A stretch of 17,113 nucleotides of DNA from Cypionkella sp. (GCA_023255415.1 JALRIN010000047.1:1-17113); one strand, 5' to 3'; counted from the stretch's first letter, positions 6,771 through 13,451 are shown. A program made the numbers and translations. The notes: generated by a model not told the origin, from the letters alone.

Positions 6771-7820
6771 ATGACCAAAGTAAAAACCCTGCTGACCAGC
6801 ACCGCCGCCGCACTGGCTTTCGCCTCTGCCGTTCACGCCGAAGATGCCAATCTGACCGTCTTTGACTGGGCGGGCTTTGAAGAGCCTTCGCTGATCACCT
6901 CTTTTGTCGCCAAACATGGGATGCCGACCTATACGTTCTTTGGCGATGACGACGAAGCATTCCAAAAAGTCGCCTCTGGCTTCAAAGCCGATGTCGCCCA
7001 CCCCTGCTCGCAGATGGTGCAGAAATACCGCGACGCCGGGCTGATCGAGCCTTGGGATGTCAGCCGCATTCCAGAATACGCCAATATCGCGCCGCGCTTC
7101 AAAGATTCGAAGATTTTCGCTGATGACACCGGTGTTTGGTATATCCCAACCGACTACGCCTATACCGCAATCGCCTATAACACCGAAAAGGTGCCCGCCG
7201 AAGATGTGGCTTCGCTGCAAGTCTTTGTGAACCCGAAATATGCCGGCAAAATCTCGCTGCCCGACAACACCGATGACGCGTTTTCGCTGGCATATCTGGC
7301 CACGGGCGTTTCCGATTGGACCAATGTAACCGACGAGCAATTCACCGCCGCCGCCAATTGGCTGCGTCAGGCGCATCAGAACGTGAAAACATATTGGACC
7401 GATCCTGCCGAATTGGCCCAGCTGATGAAATCGGGCGAGATCGACATCTCGTGGAACTGGAACGATGCCGTGGCCAATATGCGCAGCGAAGGCGTGCCAG
7501 TCACATTTCAACGCAGCCCAGCCGAGGGGGTTTCCAGCTGGTTCTGCGGCTATGTGAACTTCAAAGACGCGCCGGGGTCTGAAGACCAAGCCTATGATTT
7601 CATCAACGCTTGGCTCGAGCATGATTCAGCCAAGGCCTTGCTGGCGAATTTTGGCTATGCCAGCGCCAATGACGCAGCGCTGAAAGACATCCCGATGGAA
7701 GATCTGAAAGCCGGCGATGTTGACCCGATCAGCACCACTCTGCTTGCTCAGGTGCCAATCGACCCAAGCTTCCGCGACAAGATGGTTCAGGAATTCGAAC
7801 TGATCAAATCCGGCTTCTAA
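6771..7820 (+). CDS. Periplasmic polyamine-type ABC transporter substrate-binding protein (PotD/PotF family)
   Basis: The 349-residue protein begins with a clear Sec signal peptide: MTKVK, a hydrophobic Ala-rich core, and VHA at 21-23 with cleavage expected before EDANL. The mature chain has the spermidine/putrescine-binding pattern: LTVFDWAGFEEPSL at the start, then FKADVAHPCSQM, IPTDYAYTAIAYNTEKV, GKISLPDNTDDAFSLAYLATG, and a C-terminal DFINAWLEHDSAKALLANFGYASAN. GAGGAG upstream of the ATG is a good ribosome binding site. It is solitary: no permease or ATPase genes lie beside it and a strong terminator follows directly, so it must feed a transporter encoded elsewhere or act as a receptor. 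The exact ligand (putrescine, spermidine or another amine) cannot be told from the sequence. Confidence 0.88.
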   Translation: MTKVKTLLTSTAAALAFASAVHAEDANLTVFDWAGFEEPSLITSFVAKHGMPTYTFFGDDDEAFQKVASGFKADVAHPCSQMVQKYRDAGLIEPWDVSRIPEYANIAPRFKDSKIFADDTGVWYIPTDYAYTAIAYNTEKVPAEDVASLQVFVNPKYAGKISLPDNTDDAFSLAYLATGVSDWTNVTDEQFTAAANWLRQAHQNVKTYWTDPAELAQLMKSGEIDISWNWNDAVANMRSEGVPVTFQRSPAEGVSSWFCGYVNFKDAPGSEDQAYDFINAWLEHDSAKALLANFGYASANDAALKDIPMEDLKAGDVDPISTTLLAQVPIDPSFRDKMVQEFELIKSGF

Positions 7821-7834
7821 TCTTGTAAAACGGC

Positions 7835-7868
7835 ACCGCCCAAGCTTTGGCTTGGGCGGTTTTTTTTT
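7835..7868 (+). terminator. Rho-independent terminator of the substrate-binding protein gene
   Basis: A perfect 11-bp stem (ACCGCCCAAGC / GCTTGGGCGGT) with a TTTG loop is followed by nine T residues, 14 bases after the stop codon. This is a textbook intrinsic terminator and shows that the gene is monocistronic. Confidence 0.95.
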
Positions 7869-7906
7869 AAATCTCGCAGGCTCCACATTTTCGGGCCAGA
7901 AAGGCC

Positions 7907-8584
7907 ATGATGGCCGCCGCCAAAGTGATAGAGACCCCTGAATTTACCGTCATCGCGCGCCGGATTGCGGGGTGGACCCCAAGCGTGATTCTTGATGTCG
8001 GCGCCAATGTGGGCCAAAGCGCTGTGGCCTTTGCGAAAGCCTATCCGCAAGCGATGGTGCATTCCTTCGAACCCTTTCCCGCCAGCTATCGCAAATTGCT
8101 GGCCAATACCCGCGGCTTTGACAACATCATGGCGCATCAGATCGGTCTGGGGGCGGAACCCGCGCTGGTGCAGATGTCAGACGGCGCGGTTTCAACGCAA
8201 AACCGCATTCTTACCGGGGCGCAGGGTGGTGACGGAATCGAGGTCGCCATTCACCAAGGTGCGGCCGTGCTGGAAAGGCTTGGTTTGGCGCAGGTGTCAT
8301 ATCTGAAAATCGACACCGAAGGCCACGATCTTGAGGTGCTGAAAGGCTTTGCCCCCGCACTGGACCGCATTGATTTCATTCAGCTCGAGGCTGGCATGAA
8401 CCGCTATAACCAGACCCATGTGCCCTTCGCGCAGTTGTTCGATTTCATGCAAGATCACGGGTTTTTGCTGTTTTATATTTTCGAGCAGATTCTCGAGTTC
8501 AAAAAGGGTGGCCGCCCGGTGCTGCGCCGCGCCAATCCGCTGTTCATCAACCCGCGTCTGGTGGATCTGGCGGGAATCGCCTGA
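7907..8584 (+). CDS. FkbM family SAM-dependent methyltransferase
   Basis: The 225-residue protein is a class I methyltransferase of the FkbM type. Motif I is VILDVGANVGQSAVAF (28-43), the acidic residue of the second strand is E55 in VHSFEPFP, and the family-specific YLKIDTEGHDLEVLKG lies at 132-147. FkbM enzymes O-methylate sugars or hydroxyls of glycans, glycolipids and natural products. None of those pathways is visible nearby, so the acceptor is unknown; a surface-polysaccharide sugar is a reasonable guess. Two adjacent ATGs (7907 and 7910) follow AGAAAGG. The gene stands between the terminator of the upstream gene and the ssrA promoter, and seems to be transcribed alone. Confidence 0.9.
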   Translation: MMAAAKVIETPEFTVIARRIAGWTPSVILDVGANVGQSAVAFAKAYPQAMVHSFEPFPASYRKLLANTRGFDNIMAHQIGLGAEPALVQMSDGAVSTQNRILTGAQGGDGIEVAIHQGAAVLERLGLAQVSYLKIDTEGHDLEVLKGFAPALDRIDFIQLEAGMNRYNQTHVPFAQLFDFMQDHGFLLFYIFEQILEFKKGGRPVLRRANPLFINPRLVDLAGIA

Positions 8585-8607
8585 CCGCGCATTTCTTACG
8601 CGGCACC

Positions 8608-8636
8608 TTGCACCTGTCGGGTCGCGGCCCTATATT
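8608..8636 (+). promoter_or_regulatory. ssrA promoter (sigma-70 type)
   Basis: TTGCAC (8608-8613), a 17-base spacer, then TATATT (8631-8636). This is close to consensus, with a predicted start near 8643, where the first tmRNA hairpin begins. Confidence 0.8.
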
Positions 8637-8716
8637 CAAGCTGTCGCAGGCTTGCTTGCGACTATGGCGATAAACGCACCCATAATACACGGCTCGGACT
8701 CGGGGGCGGTACCCGA

Positions 8717-8758
8717 CGACTCCACCAATCCCCCTGTCTTTGCAGGTGCTTGGGGTCG
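8717..8758 (+). other. tmRNA acceptor stem and excised intervening segment
   Basis: The two strands of the acceptor stem (8717-8723 and 8752-8758) flank a 24-base intervening segment (8728-8751), which holds a small CCTG/CAGG hairpin. Removal after CCA at 8727 and cleavage before G8752 (RNase P position) would give the two mature pieces. Confidence 0.8.
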
Positions 8759-8837
8759 AAATAGGATCGACGAACGTCTAAAGGGGCCAGCTTTTGCTCG
8801 GTGAGGTACCACCGTTATCGGTCCGAAACGTACAGTT

Positions 8838-8879
8838 GCAAATGACAACCGTGCTCCGGCAATGGCTTTGGCTGCGTAA
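8838..8879 (+). other. tmRNA proteolysis-tag reading frame
   Basis: Resume codon GCA at 8838, then 13 codons giving ANDNRAPAMALAA and a TAA stop at 8877-8879. With the charged alanine the tag is AANDNRAPAMALAA. The C-terminal LAA is the ClpX signal and the N-terminal AANDN part resembles the SspB-binding segment. Confidence 0.95.
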
Positions 8880-8934
8880 GCAGTTCGAGTCGCCGAAACT
8901 AAGTCCCTGCGCTTAGCCGCGTAGGGCGGGGTCC

Positions 8935-8967
8935 GCCGGAACCTGGCAACAGAATCCGGCACTTTTT
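8935..8967 (+). terminator. 3' stem and terminator of ssrA
   Basis: GCCGGA (8935-8940) pairs with TCCGGC (8955-8960) across a 14-base loop containing CCTGGCAACAG, followed by AC and five T. It probably forms the 3' end of the coding piece as well as the transcription stop. Confidence 0.65.
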
Positions 8968-9197
8968 CCTTTTCAAATCCAGACTGCGTGGGTCTTGCGC
9001 CTTGCCCTGCTGCCGTCTTGTAGATCCGCCGCGCCTTGATCGTGGCGGCCTTTCTACTTTTGCACCCTTATTGGCCACTTGGTTGGGTCTTGGCGATTTG
9101 TGCCCTGACCACGACTGCACATGCAGCAATCATCGCGCTGCCCCCTTCCCTTTGAAGCCGAATCCCCTATGCTGGCGGCAATCAGAAAGGGCTGCCC
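8968..9197 (+). other. Spacer between ssrA and sspB
   Basis: About 230 bases with no convincing gene on either strand. It contains a second hairpin at 9026-9048 and the 5' leader of sspB, whose ribosome binding site is AAAGGG just before the ATG at 9198. I could not find a clear sigma-70 promoter; TATGCT near 9169 lacks a good -35. Confidence 0.5.
9026..9060 (+). terminator. Second hairpin downstream of ssrA
   Basis: CCGCCGCG / CGTGGCGG form eight pairs (one G-U) around a 7-base loop, followed by a T-rich but interrupted tail (CCTTTCTACTTTT). It could be a back-up terminator that separates ssrA from sspB. Confidence 0.4.
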
Positions 9198-9653
9198 ATG
9201 ACAAAGTCGATTGAATACGGACTGCTGATGCACCGCGCGATGCGGGGCTTGATCCAGACCGTTCTCAGCGACGTGGCTGCAGAGGGTCTGCCCGGCGATC
9301 ACCATTTCTTTATCACCTTTGACACCACGGTGCCCGAAGTTGTGATGGCCGATTGGCTGCGCTCGCGCTACCCGGGCGAGATGACGATCGTGGTACAACA
9401 TTGGTTTGAAGACCTGATCGTCACCGATGAAGGCTTTGAAATCACGCTGAACTTCGGCAATCAGCCCGAACATTTGGTGATTCCCTTTGACGCGGTGCGC
9501 ACCTTTGTTGACCCTTCTGTCGAATTCGGCCTGCGGTTTGAAAGCCACGAGGACGACGACGAAGACGAGGATGACGGCCCAGAAGACGACCCGACGCCAC
9601 CGCAACAAGGCGAGGCGCAAATTCTAAGTCTTGATAAGTTCCGCAAACAATAA
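9198..9653 (+). CDS. sspB: SspB-type ClpXP adaptor for ssrA-tagged proteins
   Basis: SspB binds the N-terminal part of the ssrA tag and tethers the tagged protein to ClpX for degradation by ClpP. The 151-residue protein has the alphaproteobacterial SspB plan: a beta-rich substrate-binding domain at about 1-115 (YGLLMHRAMRGLIQTVL, HHFFITFDT, GEMTIVVQHWFEDLIV, LVIPFDAVRTFVDPSVEFGL), a flexible, very acidic linker at about 119-136 (EDDDEDEDDG), and a short basic-hydrophobic tail ILSLDKFRKQ that corresponds to the ClpX-binding XB peptide. It lies immediately after the ssrA gene on the same strand and 27 bases before the phospholipid methyltransferase gene. The adjacency to its RNA partner supports the call. 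Confidence 0.93.
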   Translation: MTKSIEYGLLMHRAMRGLIQTVLSDVAAEGLPGDHHFFITFDTTVPEVVMADWLRSRYPGEMTIVVQHWFEDLIVTDEGFEITLNFGNQPEHLVIPFDAVRTFVDPSVEFGLRFESHEDDDEDEDDGPEDDPTPPQQGEAQILSLDKFRKQ

Positions 9654-9680
9654 CAGCGGATTTTCATTCGGGAGGCCGTT

Positions 9681-10235
9681 ATGGCCCACGAAGCGCAGGT
9701 TTTTTTACGCCAACTCCTTTCGAAGCCGCAACAAATCTCGGCAATCGCGCCTTCTTCGCCTTGGCTTGCAAAAGCGATGGCGCAGGGTTTGGGGCCAAAC
9801 TCTGGCCGCGTGGTTGAATTTGGCCCAGGCACCGGCGCTTTGACGCGCGGCATTCTGGCGGCGGGGGTGGCGCCAGCCGATATCACCTTGTTCGAGATGA
9901 GCCCAGATTTTGTGGCACATCTGCGCCAAACCCTGCCGGGGGTAACGATCCACAGTGCCGCGGCCCAGCTTGCGCCCAATCTTGTGCCAAAGGGCGTGGC
10001 GCGGGTGATTTCGGGTCTGCCGCTGTTGTCGATGCCCAGCGGCTTGCGCCATGCAATTGTGAAAGCCGGCTTTGATATTTTGGCCCCCGATGGGGTGTTC
10101 AGCCAGTTCACCTATAGGCCAAACCTGCCGATTTCGTCCGATGTGATGGCTGATCTGGGCCTAAGCCTGCGCAAGGGGCCAAAAGTCTGGCTCAATCTGC
10201 CCCCTGCACGGGTTTATCATTTTTACCGCGCCTAA
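9681..10235 (+). CDS. pmtA: PmtA-like phospholipid N-methyltransferase
   Basis: The 184-residue protein is a class I SAM methyltransferase of the PmtA type, whose members methylate phosphatidylethanolamine stepwise towards phosphatidylcholine at the cytoplasmic membrane. Motif I is VVEFGPGTGALTRGIL (44-59). Family-like stretches are VISGLPLLSMPSGLR (109-123), SQFTYRPNLPI (141-151) and the C-terminal VWLNLPPARVYHFYR. The short length without transmembrane helices fits the soluble, membrane-associated bacterial class, but it is on the short side and the N-terminus lacks an extended amphipathic helix. GGGAGG five bases before the ATG fixes the start. Related proteins are sometimes annotated as KsgA-like rRNA adenine methyltransferases; the SGLPxxxxP motif, not an NLPY motif, favours lipids. 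It probably shares a transcript with sspB. Confidence 0.75.
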   Translation: MAHEAQVFLRQLLSKPQQISAIAPSSPWLAKAMAQGLGPNSGRVVEFGPGTGALTRGILAAGVAPADITLFEMSPDFVAHLRQTLPGVTIHSAAAQLAPNLVPKGVARVISGLPLLSMPSGLRHAIVKAGFDILAPDGVFSQFTYRPNLPISSDVMADLGLSLRKGPKVWLNLPPARVYHFYRA

Positions 10236-10248
10236 AAGCCGCAATTTT

Positions 10249-10258
10249 CAGTATACTG
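10249..10258. repeat. Palindrome CAGTATACTG upstream of fumC
   Basis: A perfect 10-bp palindrome located about 12 bases ahead of the putative fumC -35 box, with a second CTGT/ACAG symmetry overlapping it (10256-10268). It could be an operator half or chance; no known regulator motif recognised. Confidence 0.25.
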
Positions 10259-10269
10259 TCGCATACAGA

Positions 10270-10298
10270 TTGAATTCTTAACCCTTCCGCGTTATGCC
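10270..10298 (+). promoter_or_regulatory. Candidate fumC promoter
   Basis: TTGAAT (10270-10275), a 17-base spacer, then TATGCC (10293-10298). Transcription would start near 10305 and give a leader of about 22 bases carrying the AGGAGG site. Confidence 0.5.
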
Positions 10299-10313
10299 GC
10301 CCCTATCCCAAAT

Positions 10314-10319
10314 AGGAGG
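10314..10319 (+). promoter_or_regulatory. Ribosome binding site deciding the fumC start
   Basis: A perfect AGGAGG seven bases before the ATG at 10327. It rules out the longer in-frame ATG at 10294. Confidence 0.85.
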
Positions 10320-10326
10320 CTTGCAC

Positions 10327-11721
10327 ATGTCCGCCACCCGCACCGAAACCGACAGCTTTGGCCCGCTTGAAGTTCCTGCAGACAAATACTGGGGCGCGCA
10401 AACGCAGCGCTCGATCATCAATTTCCCGATCGGCTGGGAACGCCAGCCCGTCGCGATCATTCGCGCGCTTGGGGTGATCAAAAAGGCCTGCGCATTGGTT
10501 AATATCGCCCAAGGCGATCTGGACAAAGATCTGGGCACCACCATCGCCCGCGCAGCACAAGAGGTGATCGACGGCAAGTTCGACGACAACTTCCCGCTGG
10601 TGGTCTGGCAGACCGGGTCTGGCACCCAGTCGAATATGAATGCCAACGAGGTGATCTCGAACCGCGCAATCGAGATGTTGGGCGGCGTGATGGGCAGCAA
10701 AAAGCCCGTGCACCCGAATGATCACTGCAATATGGGGCAATCCTCGAACGACACGTTCCCCACTGCGATGCATGTCGCCATTGGCATGATGGCGCGCGAT
10801 GTTCTGCTGCCGGGTCTGCAAAAACTGCACGCGGCACTGGATGCCAAAGCCGTTGAGTTTAAAGACATTATCAAGATTGGCCGCACCCATACCCAGGATG
10901 CGACACCGCTGACGCTGGGCCAGGAATTCTCGGGCTATGCCGCCCAGGTGGCCAAGGGCATCGCCCGGGTCAAGATGTGCCTGCCCGATATCTACGAGCT
11001 TGCGCAAGGCGGCACGGCGGTCGGCACCGGCCTGAACACCCGCGTCGGCTGGGATGCTCGCGTCGCAGCTGAAATCGCCGCTATCACTGATCTGCCCTTT
11101 GTCACCGCCCCCAATAAGTTCGAAGCCCTTGCTGCGCATGACGCGATGGTGATGTTCTCGGGGGCGCTGAAAACCGTTGCCGCCAGTCTGTTCAAAATCG
11201 CCAATGATTTGCGGCTGTTGGGCTCTGGTCCGCGTTCGGGTCTGGGCGAATTGATCCTGCCTGAAAACGAGCCGGGCTCGTCGATCATGCCGGGCAAAGT
11301 GAACCCGACCCAAGCCGAGGCGCTGACCATGGTCTGCGCTCATGTGATGGGCAATGATGCGGCCGTGGGCTTTGCGGGCAGCCAGGGCCATTTCGAGCTG
11401 AACGTCTACAACCCGATGATGTCCTATAACGTCCTGCAATCCATGCAGCTTTTGGGCGATGCGGCGGGCAGCTTTACCGATAATATGGTGGTCGGCACCC
11501 AAGCCAATACCGCCCGTATCGACAAGCTGATGAAGGAATCGCTGATGCTGGTGACAGCGCTTGCGCCGACCATCGGCTATGATGCGGCGACCAAAGTTGC
11601 CAAAACCGCGCATAAAAACGGCACCACCCTGCGCGAAGAGGCAATTGCCTTGGGCTATGTCGATGGCGAAACCTTTGACCGCGTGGTGCGGCCCGAGGAT
11701 ATGATCGGCCCCAAAGGCTGA
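10327..11721 (+). CDS. fumC: Class II fumarate hydratase (fumarase C)
   Basis: FumC reversibly hydrates fumarate to L-malate in the citric acid cycle, as a cytoplasmic, iron-free homotetramer. The 464-residue length is standard. The N-terminus has RTETDSFGPLEVPADKYWGAQTQRS, followed by GSGTQSNMNANEV, the GRTHTQDATPL segment with His188, and the fumarase/aspartase signature GSSIMPGKVNPTQ at 317-329. His188 and Ser318 fall at the same numbers as the functional residues of E. coli FumC, and no key residue is missing. The start follows a perfect AGGAGG. Two small genes follow with almost no spacing (DUF4169 and a ribbon-helix-helix protein), an arrangement I recall from other Rhodobacterales. Because it is oxygen-stable, this enzyme fits the oxidative-stress flavour of the region, but that is context only. 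Confidence 0.97.
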   Translation: MSATRTETDSFGPLEVPADKYWGAQTQRSIINFPIGWERQPVAIIRALGVIKKACALVNIAQGDLDKDLGTTIARAAQEVIDGKFDDNFPLVVWQTGSGTQSNMNANEVISNRAIEMLGGVMGSKKPVHPNDHCNMGQSSNDTFPTAMHVAIGMMARDVLLPGLQKLHAALDAKAVEFKDIIKIGRTHTQDATPLTLGQEFSGYAAQVAKGIARVKMCLPDIYELAQGGTAVGTGLNTRVGWDARVAAEIAAITDLPFVTAPNKFEALAAHDAMVMFSGALKTVAASLFKIANDLRLLGSGPRSGLGELILPENEPGSSIMPGKVNPTQAEALTMVCAHVMGNDAAVGFAGSQGHFELNVYNPMMSYNVLQSMQLLGDAAGSFTDNMVVGTQANTARIDKLMKESLMLVTALAPTIGYDAATKVAKTAHKNGTTLREEAIALGYVDGETFDRVVRPEDMIGPKG

Positions 11722-11723
11722 TC

Positions 11724-11906
11724 ATGGCACAGATCATCAATCTGCGTGCGGCCCGAAAGGCCAAAGATCAGGCCAAGGCCCGCGCGCAGGCGGATGCAAA
11801 CTCGGTGAAATACGGGCGGCGCAAGACCGATAAGGCACTGGACGCCGCCCGGCTTGAAAAAGAAAAGCGTGATCTGGATGGCCACCAGCGCGACGACGCG
11901 CAATGA
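11724..11906 (+). CDS. DUF4169 family small basic protein
   Basis: This 60-residue, highly charged protein starts MAQIINLRAARKAKDQAKAR and continues with a helical Lys/Arg/Ala/Glu-rich chain (NSVKYGRRKTDKAL). The INLRxARKAK start and the KYGRxKxxK segment are the pattern of the DUF4169 family of alphaproteobacteria. It has no membrane segment or signal peptide; it is probably one long helix pair. Its ATG comes two bases after the fumC stop and its end overlaps the next gene by ATGA, so it is translated by coupling. No function is known. The constant company of an RHH DNA-binding protein suggests a partnership, which is inference only. Confidence 0.85.
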   Translation: MAQIINLRAARKAKDQAKARAQADANSVKYGRRKTDKALDAARLEKEKRDLDGHQRDDAQ

Positions 11907-12121
11907 GCGGCCGCCCTGTCAAACATTCGCTGACCCTGCGCGGCCACCGCACCAGCGTGTCGCTGGAAATGGCGTTCTGGCAGGCCTTTCGCGAGATTGC
12001 CGAGGCCGAGGGCAAGACGCTGAACGCGCTGGCCGCCCAAATTGACGGCAGCCGCGAGGCCGATGTCGGCCTTGCCTCGGCGATAAGGGTGTTTATTCTG
12101 CGCCGCCTCAGCGGCGGCTGA
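11903..12121 (+). CDS. Ribbon-helix-helix domain protein
   Basis: The 72-residue protein fits the RHH_4-type ribbon-helix-helix family: a short strand (VKHSLTLRGHRTSVSLEMAFW), then two helices (AFREIAEAEGKTLNALAAQID and GLASAIRVFILRRL). Such proteins dimerise and insert the paired strands in the DNA major groove. It has no enzymatic domain and could be a small transcription regulator, but neither target nor ligand can be inferred, and no toxin gene adjoins, so it is not obviously an antitoxin. Its ATG overlaps the DUF4169 stop (ATGA). The 3' end overlaps the convergent P450 gene by 14 bases. The RHH_4 family is widespread in alphaproteobacteria beside DUF4169 and fumC. Confidence 0.85.
   Translation: MSGRPVKHSLTLRGHRTSVSLEMAFWQAFREIAEAEGKTLNALAAQIDGSREADVGLASAIRVFILRRLSGG
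12101..12116. repeat. Inverted repeat in the tail-to-tail overlap
   Basis: CGCCGC-CTCA-GCGGCG forms a perfect 6-bp stem with a 4-base loop, placed exactly where the convergent ribbon-helix-helix and P450 genes overlap. With no T-run on either strand it is at best a weak bidirectional transcription barrier. Confidence 0.35.
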
Positions 12122-13451
12122 TCCGCAGCCTGATGCCATCGCGCGCACGCACCGTCAGATGGGCGACGGGCACAGGATCTTCGCCCGCAACCGGTTCAAA
12201 CCGAAAGCTGCGCGCCAATTGCGCCAGCAGCAAGACCCCCTCGACCATGGCAAAGCCAGCGCCGGTGCAGACCCTTGGTCCAGCGGAAAACGGCAGATAA
12301 GCGTCGCGCGCGCAGGCCCTATTTTCCTCGGTCTGCCAACGGCTTGGGTCAAAATCATCCGGATTTTTCCAGATGCGTTCATGCCGGTGCAAATGCCAGG
12401 GGCTTAGCACGATCTGCCCGCCCTTTGCCACCAAGCGGCCGCGCAAATCCTCGGGCGCGGTGTTTTCGCGCACCATCATCGGCACCGGCGGATAAAGCCG
12501 CAGCACCTCGCGAAACACATCGCGGGTAAAGCGCAGCTTTGAGAGCGCGGCGAAATCTGGCGCATCGCCCAAGCTTGCCGCTTCGGCTGAGACCTGCTCT
12601 TGCACCTGGGGATAAAGGGCAAGCATCAACAGCGCCCAAGCCAAGGCCGAGGCGCTGGTCTCGTGGCCGGCAAGGAAAAAGATCGCCACCTGATCAACCA
12701 TCTCGGCCGTTTCAAAGCAGGCACCCGTCAGCGGATCGGCGGTGGTCATGATCTTGCTTGCCAGATCATCGGGGGCGGTGCCTGCGGCAATTTGGGCGGC
12801 GCGTGCCTCGGTCATCTGGGTGATCAGCGCGCGGATCTTGGCCGCCGAAGCCTTGGTGCCACGCCGATGAAAACGCGGAACCCAAGGCGGCAGCGGCAAA
12901 AAGGCCGCCAAATTCAGCAAGGGCTGCGTGCGCTGATAGTCGCGAAAGGCGTCAAAGACTTGAGAGGCGATCTGATCTTCGATCGGAATCGAGAACAGCG
13001 TGCGAAAGATCACATCGGCAGCCGCATGGCTCATTTCCGCCTCGACCTCGACCACGCCCAAGGGCATGCGCGCCACCGCCGCCTGCCCAGCTGCTGCAAT
13101 GGCCGGAAAGGTATCGCGCAGCCGCCCACCCTCAAAGGCCGGGTCAATAATCCGGCGCTGCCGCTTCCAGACCTCGCCATTGGTGACGAAAACCGAATTG
13201 CCCAAAATCGGCCGCAACCCCTCGCCGATACGATTGGATTTCGGGAAATCTTCGGGACGCTCGACCAAGACCCGCGCCACCAGGGCCGGGTCGTTGCACA
13301 GATAGCTGCGAAAAAACGGCGTGCGAAATTCGGCCATCCACGCCCGATAGAGCCGCGCTGGCTGTGCAGACAGGATATCAGCGCGAAACAGACGCAGATA
13401 GTGCCAGAGCGAAACCCGATCGGCGCGAGCTTTCGGTTTTGGCGCGGTCAT
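12108..13451 (-). CDS. Cytochrome P450
   Basis: This 447-residue soluble heme monooxygenase has every hallmark of a P450. The I-helix oxygen-activation motif is AGHETSA (261-267), the K-helix ExxR is E315-VL-R318, the PERF-like region is DDFDPSRW (365-372), and the heme loop is FSAGPRVCTG (388-397) with the thiolate ligand Cys395. There is no N-terminal membrane anchor and no fused reductase, so it needs partner ferredoxin or flavodoxin proteins encoded elsewhere. A hydrophobic patch (LAAFLPLPPWVPRFHRRG) recalls the B' to F region of P450s acting on fatty acids or terpenoids, but the substrate is unknown. Its ATG overlaps the TGA of the membrane hydrolase gene upstream (ATGA), so the two products are made together. 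Confidence 0.95.
   Translation of the reverse strand: MTAPKPKARADRVSLWHYLRLFRADILSAQPARLYRAWMAEFRTPFFRSYLCNDPALVARVLVERPEDFPKSNRIGEGLRPILGNSVFVTNGEVWKRQRRIIDPAFEGGRLRDTFPAIAAAGQAAVARMPLGVVEVEAEMSHAAADVIFRTLFSIPIEDQIASQVFDAFRDYQRTQPLLNLAAFLPLPPWVPRFHRRGTKASAAKIRALITQMTEARAAQIAAGTAPDDLASKIMTTADPLTGACFETAEMVDQVAIFFLAGHETSASALAWALLMLALYPQVQEQVSAEAASLGDAPDFAALSKLRFTRDVFREVLRLYPPVPMMVRENTAPEDLRGRLVAKGGQIVLSPWHLHRHERIWKNPDDFDPSRWQTEENRACARDAYLPFSAGPRVCTGAGFAMVEGVLLLAQLARSFRFEPVAGEDPVPVAHLTVRARDGIRLRISRR

Larger units (their letters stand above)
8643..8967 (+). ncRNA. ssrA: Transfer-messenger RNA, permuted two-piece form
   Basis: tmRNA rescues stalled ribosomes and adds a degradation tag. The gene is circularly permuted as in other alphaproteobacteria: the acceptor piece comes first (about 8643-8727) and ends in ACCA, and the coding piece starts at 8752. 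The 7-bp acceptor stem forms between GGGGTCG (8752-8758) and CGACTCC (8717-8723). Its third pair is G-U, the alanine identity signal, and the discriminator A and CCA follow at 8724-8727. A T-arm of 5 bp (8700-8704 / 8712-8716) with a 7-base loop abuts the acceptor stem exactly as in tRNA. The reading frame encodes A-N-D-N-R-A-P-A-M-A-L-A-A then TAA. An 8-bp hairpin (8905-8912 / 8919-8926) and the 3' terminator stem follow. The 5' and 3' ends are inferred from promoter and terminator. Confidence 0.95.

Noticed and set aside
6735..7622. Minus-strand open frame opposite the substrate-binding protein
   Set aside because: The plus-strand product has a signal peptide, ribosome binding site and terminator; the antisense frame has none.
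8418..8962. Open frames over ssrA on both strands
   Set aside because: They overlap the tmRNA and the FkbM gene, whose structural and sequence signatures are decisive.
9002..9214. Possible 70-codon gene between ssrA and sspB
   Set aside because: It crosses a hairpin and overlaps the sspB start, has no ribosome binding site and no recognisable sequence.
10303..11613. Long minus-strand open frame (436 codons) opposite fumC
   Set aside because: The plus-strand fumC has conserved catalytic residues, start site and length; the antisense text has no family resemblance.
11903..12121. Ribbon-helix-helix protein as antitoxin of a toxin-antitoxin pair
   Set aside because: The partner DUF4169 protein is a small basic helix with no toxin motif, and the pair follows a housekeeping enzyme.
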